Assembly: GCA_040507895.1 (NCBI GenBank)
Contig: JBEVNX010000049.1
Span: forward strand, 1-22,577
Direction: 5' to 3'
From: JBEVNX01 sp040507895
GTDB taxonomy: Bacteria; Desulfobacterota; Binatia; JACPRU01
Length of the DNA: 22,577 nucleotides
The translations under genes were made by a program, and so were the position numbers. Within the stretch, counting starts at the first letter, position 1. Every line of letters begins with the position of its first letter. Under the pieces are notes generated by a model. The model worked only from the letters and a program-made list of their open reading frames with translations, had not been told where the DNA came from and did not search any database. This document shows, piece by piece, positions 14,687-21,895 of the stretch.

Positions 14687-16080
14687 GCACGATCGACGAC
14701 GAGAGGCCGGATGTCGGCCGATACGAGCGCGAACTCACCACGGACCTGAAAGACCAGACGCCGGACGCTCCGCGTGGGCTGCCGCTGCACAGCCGGATCC
14801 TCCTGGGCCTGGCGTTCGGCGTCGCAGCCGGCCTCGCCGTGAACGTCTGGCTCGGAGGCGAGCACCCCGCCGTACGGTGGATCGTGTTCAACCTGACGGA
14901 GCCGATCGGCACGCTCTTCCTGCGCTGCCTGCTGATGATCGTGGTGCCGTTGATCGCGTCGTCGCTCATCGTCGGAGTCGCGGGCATCGGTGATGTCCGG
15001 CGGCTCGGGCGCGTGGGACTTCGATCGTTTGCGTACTGCTTCGCGGTCTCGGCTGTCTCGGTTGTCATCGGGCTCGGCCTCGCCAATACCCTACGTCCGG
15101 GAGAGCGCATCCGGCCCGACACTGCCGAGCAGCTCAAGGCCCGCTACGGTCGCGCCGCGGAGACGCAGCTGCAGACAATCAGCGGAGATAGAGCGACGGC
15201 GGACTCCCCGCTGATGCAGGTGGTGAAAACCGTCGTACCCGCAAATCCGATCCTGGCGATGGCGTCAGCGACGCCGCAGATGCTGCAGCTCATGTTCTTC
15301 GCGCTGTTCGTCGGCGTGGCGGTGACGATGATTCCGGTTTCAGTCACGACGCCCCTGCTCGGCGTGCTCGAGGCGATCTTCGCGGTGTCGTCCAAGGTCG
15401 TCGACCTCGTGATGTCGCTGGCGCCCTATGCCGTGGCGTGCCTGCTCTTCACGAATGTCGCACGCTTCGGCATCGATCTGCTCGCGGCGCTCTCGTGGTA
15501 TGTGGTGACCGTCCTGCTGGGCCTCGGCCTGCAGATGTTCGGTGTCTACTCGCTGTCGGTCGCACTGCTCTCCCGCATTCCGCCCCTCGAGTTCTTCCGG
15601 CGCGTGAAGACGGTGATGCTCACGGCTTTCTCAACCTCGTCGTCCAACGCGACGCTACCGACGGCGCTGCGCGTGTCGGAGGAGAACCTCGGCGTACCGA
15701 GGGAGATCAACAGCTTCGTGCTGACCGTCGGTGCGACGGCGAATCAGAACGGAACCGCGCTCTACGAAGGGGTGACCGTGCTGTTCCTGGCCCAGCTGGC
15801 GCAGGTGGATTTGAGCATCGGCCAGCAGTTGATGGTGGTGTATCTGGCCATTCTGGGAGGCATTGGCACAGCCGGCGTACCCTCGGGCTCGATCCCGTTC
15901 ATCGTCCTCGTGCTCGCTACGATTGGCGTCAATCCTTCGTTGATCGCCGTCGTCCTGGGCGTGGACCGAATCCTCGACATGTGCCGCACCACGCTCAACG
16001 TGGTGGGCGACCTGACGGCGGCTACTTACGTGGCACGGGCTGAAGGTTTTGAGCTGCTCGGAAAGTCTCCGCCCGCTTGA
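14683..16080 (+). CDS. Dicarboxylate/amino acid:cation symporter (DAACS, GltP/DctA type)
   Basis: This 465-residue protein starts at GTG 14683, which gives the hydrophilic N-terminus expected before TM1 (RILLGLAFGVAAGLAVNVWL). It has the full DAACS set: the TM2-3 region LTEPIGTLFLRCLLMIVVPL, the HP1 serine-rich tip FSTSSSNATLPTALRVSEEN, TM7 with VGATANQNGTALYEG (the usual NMDGT reads NQNGT), HP2 with GIGTAGVPSGS, and TM8 with DRILDMCRTTLNVVGD. These form the substrate- and cation-binding core that moves C4-dicarboxylates or glutamate/aspartate with Na+ or H+ across the inner membrane. The Arg in DRILDMCRTT and Asp of the same helix are present. The Met-Asp to Gln-Asn change in the TM7 cation motif may alter Na+ coupling. 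It overlaps the DUF1214 remnant by 4 bp. Confidence 0.93.
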   Translation: MSTIDDERPDVGRYERELTTDLKDQTPDAPRGLPLHSRILLGLAFGVAAGLAVNVWLGGEHPAVRWIVFNLTEPIGTLFLRCLLMIVVPLIASSLIVGVAGIGDVRRLGRVGLRSFAYCFAVSAVSVVIGLGLANTLRPGERIRPDTAEQLKARYGRAAETQLQTISGDRATADSPLMQVVKTVVPANPILAMASATPQMLQLMFFALFVGVAVTMIPVSVTTPLLGVLEAIFAVSSKVVDLVMSLAPYAVACLLFTNVARFGIDLLAALSWYVVTVLLGLGLQMFGVYSLSVALLSRIPPLEFFRRVKTVMLTAFSTSSSNATLPTALRVSEENLGVPREINSFVLTVGATANQNGTALYEGVTVLFLAQLAQVDLSIGQQLMVVYLAILGGIGTAGVPSGSIPFIVLVLATIGVNPSLIAVVLGVDRILDMCRTTLNVVGDLTAATYVARAEGFELLGKSPPA

Positions 16081-16119
16081 GCCTCGCCGGTCATTCGTTT
16101 CTCAGCTGACACCGGCCTC

Positions 16120-16470
16120 ATCGTGGCTCGGCGGCTAGCCGCATGTCGCACGCGTGCTGACCCGCGTGGCGGTGCAGCGCGGACGTACCGCCGTGATTGC
16201 CTGCGACAACGGCACGGAGTTCACCTCGCGCGCTCGCCCACTGGGCCTGGATGCAGGGGTGCAACTCGACTTCAGCCGTCCCGGCAATGCGACGATCGAA
16301 TCGTTCAACGCCAGACGAGAGTGTCTTTTGCAACATTACTTTTCGACTCTCAGCGAGGCCCAGGGCGTGTTTCGATCTTCACGTGCTGACTACAACGATC
16401 ATCGAACCCCACAGCAGCTTAGGAGATCAAACGCCGACCGAGTTTCGGCTCGGTCTGAAGACCGACGGCG
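16120..16470 (+). pseudogene. IS3-family transposase (DDE), C-terminal fragment with several frameshifts
   Basis: Joined frames read CDNGTEFTSRA, then ALAHWAWMQG in a neighbouring frame, VQLDFSRPG, NATIESFNAR, ECLLQHYFSTLSEAQ, RADYNDHR and finally PHSSLGDQTPTEFRLGLK in another frame. This is the typical end of IS3-group OrfB (DNGxEF...FIRPGKPxENAFIESFNGRxRDECL...YNxxRPHSSLGxxTP). The second Asp (DNGTEF) and the Glu (IESFN) of the DDE triad are visible, but small losses break the frame at least three times; the KPxE segment and part of the LRD segment are gone. The 5' half, OrfA and terminal inverted repeats are not seen. It is an inactive relic. Confidence 0.78.
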
Positions 16471-16533
16471 CCGCGGTGAAGCGCTGGAGCTCGAGAGCCG
16501 TGGTGGACGCGCTAGGAAGGTGCGCTTGCCTTA

Positions 16534-16980
16534 CTAGGCCGCCGCATTTGCGATAGCGGCTCTCTGCTCCGCATAGGCCGCAGTGAAGTCGTCGATGCCG
16601 AGCACCGCAGCGACGGTCCCATCATCGTTCAAGAGCTCGAACATCGAGCCCCCCTTCTCGCCGCGGATACTGTAGAAGACGACGCTCGGCGAGTCGCCTG
16701 CGCCTTCGCGATGCGGCGCTCCCGGGGCGCTCGCCGTGTAGCTTCCGACCGCCCGGACCTCCTTGAGCGATCCGTCGGGTTCGTAGATTCGGTGCTCGCC
16801 TTGGATGACGAGCGTACTGGTCTGCGCCGTGTGCCGATGGAGGATGATCTGTTCGTTCGGCTCGAACTTGAGGATGAAGTCGACGAGCTGCCGCTCGTGA
16901 TCGACGTCGTAGATCGAGACGACGAAATGCTTCAGGTCACCGAGTGGGAACCAACGGATGTTGCGGTCGTCAAAAGGCAT
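16534..16980 (-). CDS. Small cupin-fold protein
   Basis: This 148-residue protein starts at ATG 16980 with AGGAG nine bases upstream (16990-16994). It is a single cupin: FILKFEPNEQIILHRHTAQT carries His48 and His50 of cupin motif 1, followed by STLVIQGEHRIYEPDG. Motif 2 reads GSYTASAPGAPHREGAGDSP with His90. The Glu usually found in motif 1 seems absent, so metal binding would use fewer ligands. The layout resembles ChrR-like or acetylacetone/2,4'-dihydroxyacetophenone dioxygenase-like cupins, but catalytic function is not shown. It is the only intact gene between the IS3 and GT4/GH15 remnants. Its upstream region holds a paired direct repeat (17016-17042). Confidence 0.87.
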   Translation of the reverse strand: MPFDDRNIRWFPLGDLKHFVVSIYDVDHERQLVDFILKFEPNEQIILHRHTAQTSTLVIQGEHRIYEPDGSLKEVRAVGSYTASAPGAPHREGAGDSPSVVFYSIRGEKGGSMFELLNDDGTVAAVLGIDDFTAAYAEQRAAIANAAA

Positions 16981-17015
16981 GTCGGAGTTCTCCTAACGAA
17001 TGATGGCTGACGCGT

Positions 17016-17042
17016 GTTATCACCAACGACGGGGCGTTATCA
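17016..17042. promoter_or_regulatory. Paired GTTATCA direct repeat upstream of the cupin gene
   Basis: GTTATCA occurs at 17016-17022 and again at 17036-17042, exactly 20 bp apart, or about two helical turns. They lie 36-62 bp upstream of the cupin ATG, a usual place for an operator. The function is inferred from position and spacing only. Confidence 0.35.
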
Positions 17043-17134
17043 TAATCGCGTTCTCAATGCAGGTGTGGCATCGCTGAAAGTGAACGGATGAATCGAATGC
17101 GTCCCCAGGCGCGGAACGTGAACGAGGTTCTTGG

Positions 17135-17420
17135 CTACGTTCCACGGACGGCCTCGAACCGCTCGCGCATGCGCCGAACGTGATGCGCCAGGTCATGCCT
17201 GGCGCGAATGTCGGCGACGACGTCCGGTTCGAGCCGGTGCGTCGGGAATGTCGTCGCCGTCACCACCTCCTCCATCGCCGCAGCGCGGGCACATCTTCGG
17301 GCAGCACGTGAAGGCCGCTCACCCCGCGCTCGACCGTCTCGGCGAGACCCCCCCGTGGTCGGTCACGATGGCAGGAACCCCGCGTACCATCGCTTCGACC
17401 GCGACCAATCCGTGAATCCG
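17135..17420 (-). pseudogene. C-terminal remnant of a GT4-type glycosyltransferase
   Basis: On the minus strand, from about 17415, the reading is GLVAVEAMVRGVPAIVTDHG, the nucleotide-sugar-binding EX7E region of GT-B enzymes. The frame then breaks at a run of seven G (plus-strand C, 17348-17354). It resumes as LAETVERGVSGLHVLPEDVP, breaks again, and finishes as AAMEEVVT, DVVADIRARHDL and RRMRERFEAVRGT, ending at TAG (17135-17137). These pieces line up in order with the end of a GT4 protein. The N-terminal three-quarters are missing. The gene would run head to head with the GH15 pseudogene. The break at a homopolymer could be a sequencing error, but the truncation cannot. Confidence 0.7.
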
Positions 17421-17470
17421 CGTTGACCACGATCCCCCGATTGCGCGAGACATGTGCAGGCCACTCTTCG

Positions 17471-18707
17471 ATGAGCTACCTCCCGATCGAGAACCATGGC
17501 GTCATCGGCGACCTCTCCACCGTCGCGCTCGTCGGCACCGACGGCTCGATCAACTTCATGTGCCTGCCGGAGTTCGACTCGGCCTCGGTGTTCGCGGCGC
17601 TGCTCGACCATCGGTGGCGGCCGCTTCCAGTTGTCGCCGGTGCTCGAAGGCGCGCGCGAGAAGCAGCTCTATCTGCCCGACACGGGCGTGTTGCTGACCC
17701 GTTTTCTCGCCACCGACGGCTCGCCGAGGTGATCGATTTCATGCCAATCGAGACGTTGGGCGTCGGGCATCCCGTAGTGCGCCGATGCGCGAGCACAACG
17801 GCGCCGCCGTGGCCGAGTTCACGTTGCGGGCGGAGGAGTCGGCGTGGTTCGTCCTCGAGCAAAGCGTTCCCGGCGGGACACACCATCGATGGCGACCGAC
17901 TACGTTGCCAACGCGTTTAGGGAAACGGTCGCCTTCTGGCGACGCTGGGTCGGACGCTCATCCTATCGGGGACGCTGGCGAGAGATGGTGAACCGGTCGG
18001 CCGTGACTCTCAAGCTTCTCACCTCGAGCGCGTACGGATCGATCGTCGCGTCCCCCACGTTCGGTCTCCCGGAGCGGGTCGGCGGGCAACGGAATTGGGA
18101 CTATCGATTCACGCGGATCCGCGATGCTTCCTTTACGCTCTATGGGCTCATGCGGCTCGGCTACACGGAGGAGGCCGCCGCACTCATGCGCTGGGTCGAG
18201 GCACGCTGCGAAGAGCTCGAGCCGGATGGATCTCTGCAGATCATGTTCGGAATCGATGGGCGCCACCAGCTCCTTGAGGAGACGCTGCCGCATCTCGAAG
18301 GCTACATGGGCTCAGCCCCGGTGCGCATCGTCTTCACGAACTTCTGGGACGCGAAGCGGCGAGCGTTCACTCAGTCGAAGGGCAGCGCACCGCTCGATGC
18401 CTCGGCACTCCTCATGCCTCTCGTCCGCTTCGTTTCACCGACCGACCCGCGGTGGGTTGCGACTCTGCGGGCCATGGAACGGGAGCTCGTCAGTGATTCG
18501 CTCGTGTACCGCTACCGGCTGGGCGACGCGTTCTCCGACGGCCTCTTCGGAGACGAGGGGACGTTCAGCATGTGGTCCTTCTGGTACGTCGAATGCCTTT
18601 CGCGCCTCGGCGACCTCGAGCAGGAGCGCTTCTATTTCGAGAAGATGCTCGGCTATGCATCGGCCGCAGTGGCAGTTGACGGCGCGGGCTACACCTACGG
18701 CTCGTGA
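17471..18707 (+). pseudogene. GH15 glucoamylase/trehalase-like pseudogene with internal deletions
   Basis: The start is intact: ATG 17471, MSYLPIENHGVIGDLSTVAL, then FMCLPEFDSASVFAALLDH. The frame shifts near 17611 to GGGRFQLSPVLEGAREKQLY, shifts back near 17720 to LAEVIDFMPIETLGVGHPVV, and a segment of some 50-60 codons is missing before NGAAVAEFTLRAEESAWFVL (about 17780). Another shift near 17885 leads to YVANAFRETVAFWRRWVGRS and a long intact stretch (QRNWDYRFTRIRDASFTLYG, CEELEPDGSLQIMFGIDGRH). An in-frame gap near 18331 (PVRI joined to VFTNFWD) removes about 100 residues, including the family's EGIWE segment with the general-acid Glu. The C-terminus stops after FYFEKMLGYA, so the second catalytic Glu region is also gone. 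No activity is possible. Confidence 0.85.
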
Positions 18708-18784
18708 GCGAGGGCTGGCGGAAGCGCGCCGACGAGCATAAGGCGTCGGGGAGGGAGGGCGGCCATCACGAGGAAAGGACGACC

Positions 18785-19936
18785 ATGACCGACACCTACA
18801 GCATGCTCGAGGCGCGCTTCGCCGAAGAGCAGCGCAAGCATCCCGTGCCGCTGACTGCGGCCGACCTCCCGGTGAGCTACGAGGCGATCACGCCGCAGTG
18901 GCTGACTCAGGTGCTCTGCGCCACGCACTCGGGCGCGGCGGTCACCGCCTGTCGCCTCGGTCCTCGGGACGAGGGCACGTCAAGCCGCCGGCGCATCTCC
19001 CTCGAGTGCAACGACGCCGGACGGCGCGCCGAACTGCCTGCAAGCGTGTTCTGCAAGTCGACGCACACCTTGAAGAGCCGCTTCCAGCTCGCGCTGAACG
19101 GCTTCGTCGAGGGCGAGGTGCGCTTCTACAACCACTTGCGGCCGCTGCTCGACATCGAGGCGCCGCAGTGTCTGTTCGCGAACTTCGACGACTACACGTT
19201 CAACTCGATCATCATTCTGCGCGACATGACCGGCGCCGCCACGTTCTGCCGACACGACGAGCCGATACCGCGGGAGCGCGCCGAGAGCCAGGTGCGGCTG
19301 CTTGCGACGCTGCACGCGACGTTCCACGCGAAGCCCCCGGCCACTTCGTTCCCGTTCCTGCGCACCTGGGACGACACGTTCACCGCCACGGCCGAGAACG
19401 GTTTCCACGAGGCTTGCCTACGCGGATTCGAGATGGCCGAGGCGGCTATCCCGCCGCGTCTCTTCAAGCGCGAGGCCGAGATCTGGCCGGCGACGGTGGA
19501 GTCGGTCGCGCGTCATCAGAGGCTGCCGCAGACGGTCATCCACTCCGATCCCCATCTCAAGAACTGGTACGTCGCGGCCAGCGGTGCGATGGGCCTCAAC
19601 GACTGGCAGTGCGTCTGTCGCGGCCACTGGGGCCGCGATCTCGCGTACTGCCTCTCGACGGCGCTCGAGACCGAAGACCGCCGGGCGTGGGAACGCGACC
19701 TGATCGCGCTCTACCTCGACGGCCTGCGAGCTAAGGGCATGCCGCCGACGTCGTTCGACGATGCGTGGACGCACTATCGACAGCAGCTCTTCGGCGCGCT
19801 CGCGTGGTGGACCGGCACGCTCGGCCAGCCGCCGAACGCCCCCGAGATGCAGCCGCGCGACAGCTCGCTCCAGTTCATCGGGCGCATGGCGCGCGCGATC
19901 GACGATCTGGATGCGCTCGACGCGTTTCGAGCCTGA
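18785..19936 (+). CDS. APH/ecdysteroid-kinase-like phosphotransferase
   Basis: This 383-residue protein starts at ATG 18785, with AGGAAAGGA just upstream. An open frame reaching back to 18704 adds residues without fold. The N-lobe includes CRLGPRDEGTSSRRRISLEC and SVFCKSTHTLK (probable ATP-binding Lys), then RFYNHLRPLLDIEAPQCLFA and FNSIIILRDMTG, a hinge-like stretch. The catalytic loop is TVIHSDPHLKNWYV with His253, Asp255 and Asn260 (H-x-D-x4-N). The metal-binding Asp lies in GLNDWQCVCRGHWGRDLAYC (Asp273). This order is that of aminoglycoside phosphotransferase-like kinases, especially the ecdysteroid-kinase-like/CHK branch common in lipid-degrading bacteria. It would phosphorylate a small hydroxylated molecule in the cytoplasm; the substrate is unknown. 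Confidence 0.88.
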   Translation: MTDTYSMLEARFAEEQRKHPVPLTAADLPVSYEAITPQWLTQVLCATHSGAAVTACRLGPRDEGTSSRRRISLECNDAGRRAELPASVFCKSTHTLKSRFQLALNGFVEGEVRFYNHLRPLLDIEAPQCLFANFDDYTFNSIIILRDMTGAATFCRHDEPIPRERAESQVRLLATLHATFHAKPPATSFPFLRTWDDTFTATAENGFHEACLRGFEMAEAAIPPRLFKREAEIWPATVESVARHQRLPQTVIHSDPHLKNWYVAASGAMGLNDWQCVCRGHWGRDLAYCLSTALETEDRRAWERDLIALYLDGLRAKGMPPTSFDDAWTHYRQQLFGALAWWTGTLGQPPNAPEMQPRDSSLQFIGRMARAIDDLDALDAFRA

Positions 19937-20130
19937 CGGCATTCGTCCGCCGCGGCCCCGGGACGAGCGGTTTCTTCGCGGGGCTCGAACGGCCCGATCT
20001 AACGGTGCGGTATTGGAAGACGCGGCGGGGCGACCTCAGTCTCTACATGGGGTGCTGAGGCGCGATGTGAGGTCTGGCTATCCGCGCTGGGACTCGCCGT
20101 GGATGGGGCGGTCTGAGACCGGCTCGACAC
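19937..20130. other. Convergent intergenic region
   Basis: These 194 bases lie between the kinase stop and the TerB-like gene's stop. A plus frame ending at 20058 with PDLTVRYWKTRRGDLSLYMG has a protein-like composition but no start of its own and no family I recognise. It may be the tail of a lost gene. Confidence 0.35.
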
Positions 20131-20697
20131 CTAGTCCGAGAATGCCTGCTCGATTGCAGTGAGCACCCGCTGCTCGCCGGCGGAGATCCTCTTCCCGAGC
20201 CCAAGGATCCCGCCACTGGCCTCGGCGACGGCGCGGGCGCGCTTGAGGAGCGCGTCGCGCACCTGCGCGCGCTCTGCCGGCGCGAGCTTGCGCTTGAGCT
20301 CGGCCGCCCAGGCGAACCACGCTTTCCTGGCCTCCTCGCGCGGCGATTCCTTGAGAAACGCACGCAGTGCCTCGTGGCCAGGGGTTCCCGGCGCGATTCC
20401 GTGCTCCGCCGCCGCGGTCAGAAACGCCTGGCGCTCGCGCTCGTCAACCTTGCCATCTGCCCAGGCGACCTCGACCAGCGGGTAGAGCGCGAAGGCCGCA
20501 AGCGTGTCGCGGTCCACGTGGAGGGCAACGAGGGTATCGATAACCGATTCGTCCTGAATACCCGTCATCTGCTTCAGGGTGTCCCGCGGTTGCTCTTTCT
20601 CGAGCTGCCCCCGGAGCTTATCGACGAGCTCGCGCTCACGCCTGACGAAGAACTCCTCTTCAGATTTGCGTCGTCGTTCAAGCGCGTCTTCGGCCAT
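20131..20697 (-). CDS. TerB-like domain protein
   Basis: This 188-residue cytoplasmic protein has an ATG at 20697 and a weak GGAG about 11 bases upstream. Residues 1 to about 40 form a charged, coiled-coil-prone helix (ERRRKSEEEFFVRRERELVD). From about residue 55 on it is all-helical. ALYPLVEVAWADGKVDERER with following FLTAAAEHGI closely resembles the acidic helix of TerB/DjlA-N domains, where Asp/Glu residues bind metal. The C-terminus (ARAVAEASGGILGLGKRISA, then GEQRVLTAIEQAF) has the Gly-rich turn seen in a subset of such proteins. Known TerB proteins are linked to tellurite or stress responses; no other ter genes lie nearby, so that role is not implied. Confidence 0.78.
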   Translation of the reverse strand: MAEDALERRRKSEEEFFVRRERELVDKLRGQLEKEQPRDTLKQMTGIQDESVIDTLVALHVDRDTLAAFALYPLVEVAWADGKVDERERQAFLTAAAEHGIAPGTPGHEALRAFLKESPREEARKAWFAWAAELKRKLAPAERAQVRDALLKRARAVAEASGGILGLGKRISAGEQRVLTAIEQAFSD

Positions 20698-21100
20698 GTC
20701 TCGCTACTCCTGCAGTGCCCGGTTCTTGTCACATAGCGCACGGGCGGGCAAGCCTGCGATCGCCGCACCGCAATGCGATTCGGTACGGGTCACGCGCTAC
20801 GGTTCGAGGCACTCCAAGGCGAGCCGCGGTCATCCGTCAGCCAGATGGCTCCACGCCTCGAGTGAAGGTTCCCGCAGAAGTGGAAGCAGAGCTTCATTGC
20901 GCCTCGGCCGGCAGGCCCGATCCGCGTATCGCCGCAAACGGCGTTCCGTGGCGTTCGTACGCAGAGGGGAAGCCCGTCTTCATTGATACTGCATCGGGCG
21001 CTAGTATCGCCTATCCTCAATTCTGGACGCGCTAAAGCGGCGATGCGCATCGAGTACTCGCGGGCAAGATGAGCTTGCAAGAGATCATGGGAAGGCCCGC
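20698..21100. other. 403-bp intergenic region with the first 17-bp element
   Basis: No convincing gene. A 106-codon plus frame (20715-21035) is possible, but it lacks a ribosome-binding site and family features, and its Arg-rich composition is that of a shadow. The divergent promoters of the TerB-like gene and the membrane protein gene must lie here. The 17-bp element at 20992-21008 is the notable item. Confidence 0.4.
20992..21008 (+). repeat. 17-bp element, copy 1 (CATCGGGCGCTAGTATC)
   Basis: Identical to 21813-21829. It ends 92 bp before the ATG of the membrane protein gene at 21101. TAGTAT inside it resembles a -10 box, and a TTG triplet starts at the same distance upstream (19 bp) of TAGTAT in both copies. 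That leaves only 13 bp between TTGxxx and TAGTAT, shorter than a sigma-70 spacer. Confidence 0.65.
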
Positions 21101-21598
21101 ATGCTGAAGCGGGCTCCCGCGCCTGCTACAAGGCCGGCCGACGCAGGCTCGAATGCCGTGCACCCGCGAGAGCCTCAGTATTTCGGTTGGGCCGGACTCG
21201 CCTTTGGCGTTGTCGCGCTCGCTCTGGCAATCCTGCCAGGCTGGGTCGCGCCACTCTACGATCCACCGTCGAAGCCGATCCCGCAGCAAGCGACCGACTG
21301 GCTCGGCGAGCTGAAGGACAAAACCGTGGCGGCGATCCGGATGAAATCTGTTCCACCACCGGCGTCGGAGTTTCACAACCCGTGGCGTGACCCGCGCATT
21401 GAGCTAGGCTCGTTGCTCCTCGCCTTCGCCGCGCTCGTGCTCGGGATCATTGCGTTCGTGCGGCGCGAGGATCAGCGAATGGTCGCGTGCACCGTGGCTT
21501 TGGCCGCCGGAGCGATCGCCGGTGCTCATTTCCTTATCGCGGTCATGGTGCTCGCATTCGCGGTCCTGGTCGGCGCAATACTGGCGCGCCACGGATGA
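21101..21598 (+). CDS. Small polytopic membrane protein of unknown function
   Basis: 165 residues. A hydrophilic N-terminus (about 28 residues) leads into TM1 (YFGWAGLAFGVVALALAILP). An extracytoplasmic stretch of about 60 residues follows, with TDWLGELKDKTVAAIRMKSV and Pro-rich ends. Then come TM2 (IELGSLLLAFAALVLGIIAF), a short basic loop (VRREDQR), TM3 (MVACTVALAAGAIAGAHFLI) and TM4 (MVLAFAVLVGAILARHG). The layout is convincing for an inner-membrane protein, but I know no family. The upstream region shares a perfect 17-bp element with the phosphatase gene downstream, suggesting common control. Confidence 0.75.
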   Translation: MLKRAPAPATRPADAGSNAVHPREPQYFGWAGLAFGVVALALAILPGWVAPLYDPPSKPIPQQATDWLGELKDKTVAAIRMKSVPPPASEFHNPWRDPRIELGSLLLAFAALVLGIIAFVRREDQRMVACTVALAAGAIAGAHFLIAVMVLAFAVLVGAILARHG

Positions 21599-21895
21599 GC
21601 AAGACGCGCGAACGAGACGGGCAAGGGTCGTGCCCGCTCATTCTCTGCATGGTCCTACGTCCGCTTAGGCTAGTCCTCCCGCCACCGGCGGCCGTCAATG
21701 GAGCACGCCACCTCGAGCCGGTTGACGAGCGGTCTGTTCGCCGCGTAAGAACGAGCGTTCCGCGGGAGAGGTGGAAGGGTGCTGAGAGTCCGAGATTGAA
21801 TCTTTGCGTCAACATCGGGCGCTAGTATCAATCCTTCCGTCCGAGAATTCACGTGCGTTGCTGGATTCGTAACAAACGCTCGGTATTCTTCGGAA
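21599..21895. promoter_or_regulatory. Intergenic region before the phosphatase gene
   Basis: 297 bases without a recognisable gene. A short hairpin, CGGGCA-AGGGTCG-TGCCCG (21618-21636), lies 20 bp after the membrane protein stop. It lacks a T tract, so it is at best a weak terminator. The second 17-bp element is at 21813-21829. Confidence 0.4.
21813..21829 (+). repeat. 17-bp element, copy 2 (CATCGGGCGCTAGTATC)
   Basis: Perfect copy of 20992-21008, in the same orientation, ending 66 bp before the ATG of the phosphatase gene at 21896. Likely a shared promoter or operator element (inference). Confidence 0.65.

Noticed and set aside
16081..16120. GCCGGT...ACCGGC inverted repeat after the symporter as a terminator
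   Set aside because: Arms of six bases with a loop of about 20 and no T tract; too weak.
20715..21035. 106-codon plus frame before the membrane protein
   Set aside because: No ribosome-binding site or recognisable fold, and it covers the 17-bp element that repeats outside any frame at 21813.
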